Translations under genes and position numbers: made by a program
Part shown: one piece after another, positions 61,484 to 64,000 of the stretch
Layout: the number at the start of each line of letters is the position of its first letter
How positions within the stretch are numbered: the first letter of the stretch is position 1
Assembly: GCF_029760915.1 (NCBI RefSeq)
Contig: NZ_CP121685.1
Span: 2,082,001-2,146,000 of the forward strand
Direction: 5' to 3'
DNA: 64,000 nucleotides
DNA from: Olleya sp. YS
GTDB taxonomy: Bacteria > Bacteroidota > Bacteroidia > Flavobacteriales > Flavobacteriaceae
The notes under the pieces: model-generated
What the model was told of the DNA's origin: nothing
Databases searched by the model: none
Seen by the model: the letters and a program-made list of their open reading frames with translations, nothing else

Positions 61484-63715
61484 TTAAAACTGAAACTCTA
61501 AACCTGCATAAGCACCAAAAGGATGTCCTGGTCTTAATCCTGCAGGTACACGTGACACTGCATACTCATTATTCAATAAGTTAATGATATTAGCAGTAGC
61601 ACTTAATTTAGGTGTGATTTTATAACGACCAGATAAGTCTAATACAATTGCGGATTCCACTTTTTGGTTAGCTGGTATATCACCACTTCCAGAGACTGTT
61701 CTAAAGGCACCATTGTATCTTGTATTTAAATTAACGCTGTATTTTGCATGTTCTAAACCTATGCTAGCATTAAATTGATGTTTAGCTATGTAAGGGATTT
61801 CATCACCTTCTGTAACAGTTCCCCAAATACCATCATCACTTCCAAAACTATTTAAAAACTCGGAGTCTGTCAAGGTATATCCAAGTGTAATTGGTAATGC
61901 AAATGTTGTGCTACTTTCTAAAACATCATAATTTAATAGTAGCTCAATTCCTCTTACTGACACTTCTCCAGCATTAAATAAGTCTAAGCTTCCTGTTCCT
62001 CCAGAAGCTGATAAATCACTTCCTAAAAGATTACTATAGTCATTATAAAAACCAACTACTTCCCCTTGGATACCATTAACATTGAATCTAGTTCCTAATT
62101 CGTAATTTATACTCTCTTCAGCCTTTTGACCGTCTTCATTACCTGGAGGAGAAAATCCTTTGTGTACACCTCCAAATAAGGATAAATCGTTGTTAAATCT
62201 ATAATTAAAACCTATTCCAGGAATAACTATATCCACTTTGTTTTCTCTACTAGATAAATTATCTCCACTTCTTGAAAGATCACTAGTTCCAAAATTATCT
62301 CGGGCTAAAACAATGTTTTCATAACGTAAACCAGGTGTTAGTGTTAAGTTTTTGTATTTAAATTTATACATAGCATAACCTGCAAAAGCTTTGGCGCTAC
62401 TAATTCTGTTTGCATCACTACCTTCTGGTGCAGCAGTTGTTAGCTGCATGATTCCATTGTTAATGCTATAACCATCTTTCCATTGGAATCGATCTTCCTC
62501 ATCATAATGATAACGAAATCCAACTTCTACATCGTGAAATGTATTGTCTCCATAAAAGTGATAATCAAATTTAGTTTGTACACCTTTAGAAATATAAGCT
62601 CTGTTATTTGCTTTCACTAGTAAAGCATCTGCACCAGAATTTAAATTTCCGTTTGTAAAACCAAAATGAGTAGGATAGTCCTCAGGATTTTCGACAATGG
62701 TAGCAATACCAACTTTCTCTCCATTAGCAACAACATCATTCAATTTGTACCAATTACGTTCAAATTTATTGTAGTATGCATTGGTGCGAATACTAAAGTT
62801 TTTGCTAAATTCTAGATTGTGTGTTATCAAAAATTGTAAATGCTCATTAGTCATTTTATCAACTTGAGAGCTAGCATAACGATCAAATGGATTGGCTTCA
62901 AAATCTGCTTCAGTTAATCCTAAATACGTTTCATTTGACACTTCATCTGCATATTGAAATTTAAACTCTATATTTTGTTGAATTGCTGCATCTTTACTAT
63001 TATTAAATCTCAATTTTGCTACTATATCGTTTTTATCAAAACCTGTGTTGGCATCATTTAATAGATTTTTAAACCCAGCAGAATTAAAGTTTAAATACTC
63101 AATATTATAACCAATATGCTCTTTGCTATCTCCAACAGAAGCATATAATTGTCCACTATTAAAGCTACCGTAAGAGGCTTTTATTCTACCAGAAAAAGTA
63201 TCAGGAATTTGAGTCGATACCAAGTTAATAGCACCTCCAGTAGTAAAAGGTCCATATTGTACTTGACTACTTCCTTTTAAAATTTCAACTGCTTGCATAC
63301 GTCCTACCGATGGAAAATAATAAGCAGCAGACGCGCTGTAAGGTGCAGGAGCTATTAGCACTCCATCTTCCATTAAACTAATTTTTGCACTTCGCTCTGG
63401 TGAGGTTCCTCTTAAACTAATATTTGGACGTAAACCAAAACCATCTTCTTCTACAATTGTTACTCCAGGAACAGTTCTTAACACACGATTAATATCTGTA
63501 TATCCTAATTTTTTCAATTCCGCAGGAGAAATATAGTAGGCTGAACCTGTTCTGTTTTTAGCAACATACTTGTTACCAAAAATAACATTTGACTTAATTA
63601 ATACTTCATCTAACTTTTGTACAGAATCTAAAGTGGATTTTTGTTGATTTTCATTATTTTGGGCAATAATTATACTTGTAAAGCATAATAAAATAAGGGG
63701 TAATAGCTTATTCAT
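61484..63715 (-). CDS. TonB-dependent outer-membrane receptor
   Basis: A 743-residue protein with a signal peptide (LLPLILLCFTSIIIAQ). A TonB-box-like stretch and plug domain follow (VLIKSNVIFGNKYVAKN, LRTVPGVTIVEEDGFGLRPN, ISLRGTSPERSAKISLMEDG), then a 22-strand barrel that ends with an aromatic residue (GLEFQF). This closely resembles receptors for ferric citrate or similar siderophores (FecA-like). No carboxypeptidase-like N-terminal domain or SusD partner is present, so it is a classic iron-type receptor and not a SusC. The ligand is not proven. Confidence 0.92.
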   Translation of the reverse strand: MNKLLPLILLCFTSIIIAQNNENQQKSTLDSVQKLDEVLIKSNVIFGNKYVAKNRTGSAYYISPAELKKLGYTDINRVLRTVPGVTIVEEDGFGLRPNISLRGTSPERSAKISLMEDGVLIAPAPYSASAAYYFPSVGRMQAVEILKGSSQVQYGPFTTGGAINLVSTQIPDTFSGRIKASYGSFNSGQLYASVGDSKEHIGYNIEYLNFNSAGFKNLLNDANTGFDKNDIVAKLRFNNSKDAAIQQNIEFKFQYADEVSNETYLGLTEADFEANPFDRYASSQVDKMTNEHLQFLITHNLEFSKNFSIRTNAYYNKFERNWYKLNDVVANGEKVGIATIVENPEDYPTHFGFTNGNLNSGADALLVKANNRAYISKGVQTKFDYHFYGDNTFHDVEVGFRYHYDEEDRFQWKDGYSINNGIMQLTTAAPEGSDANRISSAKAFAGYAMYKFKYKNLTLTPGLRYENIVLARDNFGTSDLSRSGDNLSSRENKVDIVIPGIGFNYRFNNDLSLFGGVHKGFSPPGNEDGQKAEESINYELGTRFNVNGIQGEVVGFYNDYSNLLGSDLSASGGTGSLDLFNAGEVSVRGIELLLNYDVLESSTTFALPITLGYTLTDSEFLNSFGSDDGIWGTVTEGDEIPYIAKHQFNASIGLEHAKYSVNLNTRYNGAFRTVSGSGDIPANQKVESAIVLDLSGRYKITPKLSATANIINLLNNEYAVSRVPAGLRPGHPFGAYAGLEFQF

Positions 63716-63933
63716 TTATTTAGACTGATTAAAAATAGTGTTATTTTGAGAGTGCAAATATAAGCCTCACAATTACTTTTTCAAAGCTTATTTAGAATAA
63801 ATAAAAACAATATTTTTAAGCTATTGATAGTTAGCACATTGCAAATGTTAAAATTTTTTAAAAAAAACTTAAGGTCTTAGATGTGATATCTGTTTTGAAC
63901 ATAAAAAATGAATAATAGTTCATATTATTAACG

Positions 63934-63962
63934 TATATTTGCTTGCAATTAATTCTAATTGC
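63934..63962 (+). promoter_or_regulatory. -7 box and leader hairpin of guaB
   Basis: TATATTTG at 63934-63941 matches TAnnTTTG. Three nt later, GCAATTA (63945-63951) and TAATTGC (63956-63962) form a perfect 7-bp stem with a 4-nt loop. It ends 3 nt before the ATG at 63966, and most of the predicted leader is in this stem. Confidence 0.55.
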
Positions 63963-63965
63963 ATC

Positions 63966-64000
63966 ATGACAGCACACGAAAATAAAATTGTTGGAGAAGG
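63966..64000 (+). CDS. guaB: IMP dehydrogenase, first codons only
   Basis: Only 35 bases are in the window. They translate as MTAHENKIVGEG, which fits the start of Bacteroidota GuaB, where GEGLTYDDVLL follows. It turns IMP to XMP, the step before guaA. The call rests on this short start and its promoter. Confidence 0.65.
   Translation, partial: MTAHENKIVGE

Overview
The window is a chromosomal segment of an AT-rich member of the Bacteroidota, almost certainly family Flavobacteriaceae. The evidence is the gene content: two proteins with type IX secretion (T9SS) sorting tails, TonB-dependent receptor, TPR-LuxR regulator, DUF4295 beside rpmB-rpmG, BshC, DUF2911, and surface lipoproteins with acidic residues after the lipobox cysteine. 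Promoters also fit, with -7 boxes of the TAnnTTTG type and little Shine-Dalgarno signal. The genus is not decided from sequence alone; the gene set would suit an Olleya, Lacinutrix or Winogradskyella relative. No rRNA, tRNA, CRISPR array, prophage or transposase gene was found.

Layout. 1-4 kb: truncated Na+/solute symporter (minus), then recR, a GT2 glycosyltransferase and a 2-oxoacid dehydrogenase E2. 4.1-7 kb: minus-strand accessory genes (cassette 1, DinB-like, unknown, glutaredoxin-like). 7-12.9 kb: DEDDh exonuclease, FAH hydrolase, HPt, cinA, rpmB-rpmG-DUF4295, ftsY, small membrane protein, SRPBCC protein. 12.9-17 kb: lipoprotein amidase, convergent serine hydrolase, rimO. 17-22 kb: cassette 2, DUF4878-like lipoprotein, YiiX-like hydrolase, bshC. 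22-27.4 kb: T9SS cargo protein, a lipoprotein with an aerolysin-like region, and a TPR-LuxR regulator. 27.5-36.3 kb: guaA, LysM/PBP1-like protein, DUF922, DUF3820, DUF1801, pyrG, yidC. 36.4-44.5 kb: MORN protein, fasciclin lipoprotein, mnmA, subtilisin with T9SS tail, nitronate monooxygenase-like protein, MATE transporter, PAP2 phosphatase. 44.5-48.5 kb: glycan/lipid glycosylation genes. 48.5-50.8 kb: cassette 3 with a type II restriction-modification pair. 50.8-56 kb: meaB, DUF2911, and an ECF sigma/putative anti-sigma/DUF4097-like operon followed by an M23-like protein. 56-64 kb: cassette-promoter TPR gene, pepT, pyrD-lysE-HMG-CoA lyase, TonB receptor, and the first codons of guaB.

The most interesting structure is a family of four solitary minus-strand units (4.1-5.0, 17.0-17.9, 48.5-50.8 and 56.1-57.4 kb). 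They share one promoter module: TTGA, then 22-23 nt from the first T to a TAnCTTCG box. Three also have a 5'-UTR inverted repeat, and in two the -7 box overlaps an inverted terminal repeat (TTCGTTTAACG at the best-preserved one). Their cargo is unrelated: two unknown envelope proteins, an R-M system and a TPR membrane protein. This looks like a non-autonomous gene-cassette family.

The second candidate is the lipoprotein at 23543-25249, whose C-terminal half resembles aerolysin/ETX-MTX2 pore-forming proteins. It lies beside a TPR-LuxR regulator, and GGGTACA motifs occur upstream of both genes. Several short palindromic repeats of types common in Bacteroidota genomes also occur, one translated in frame inside pyrD.
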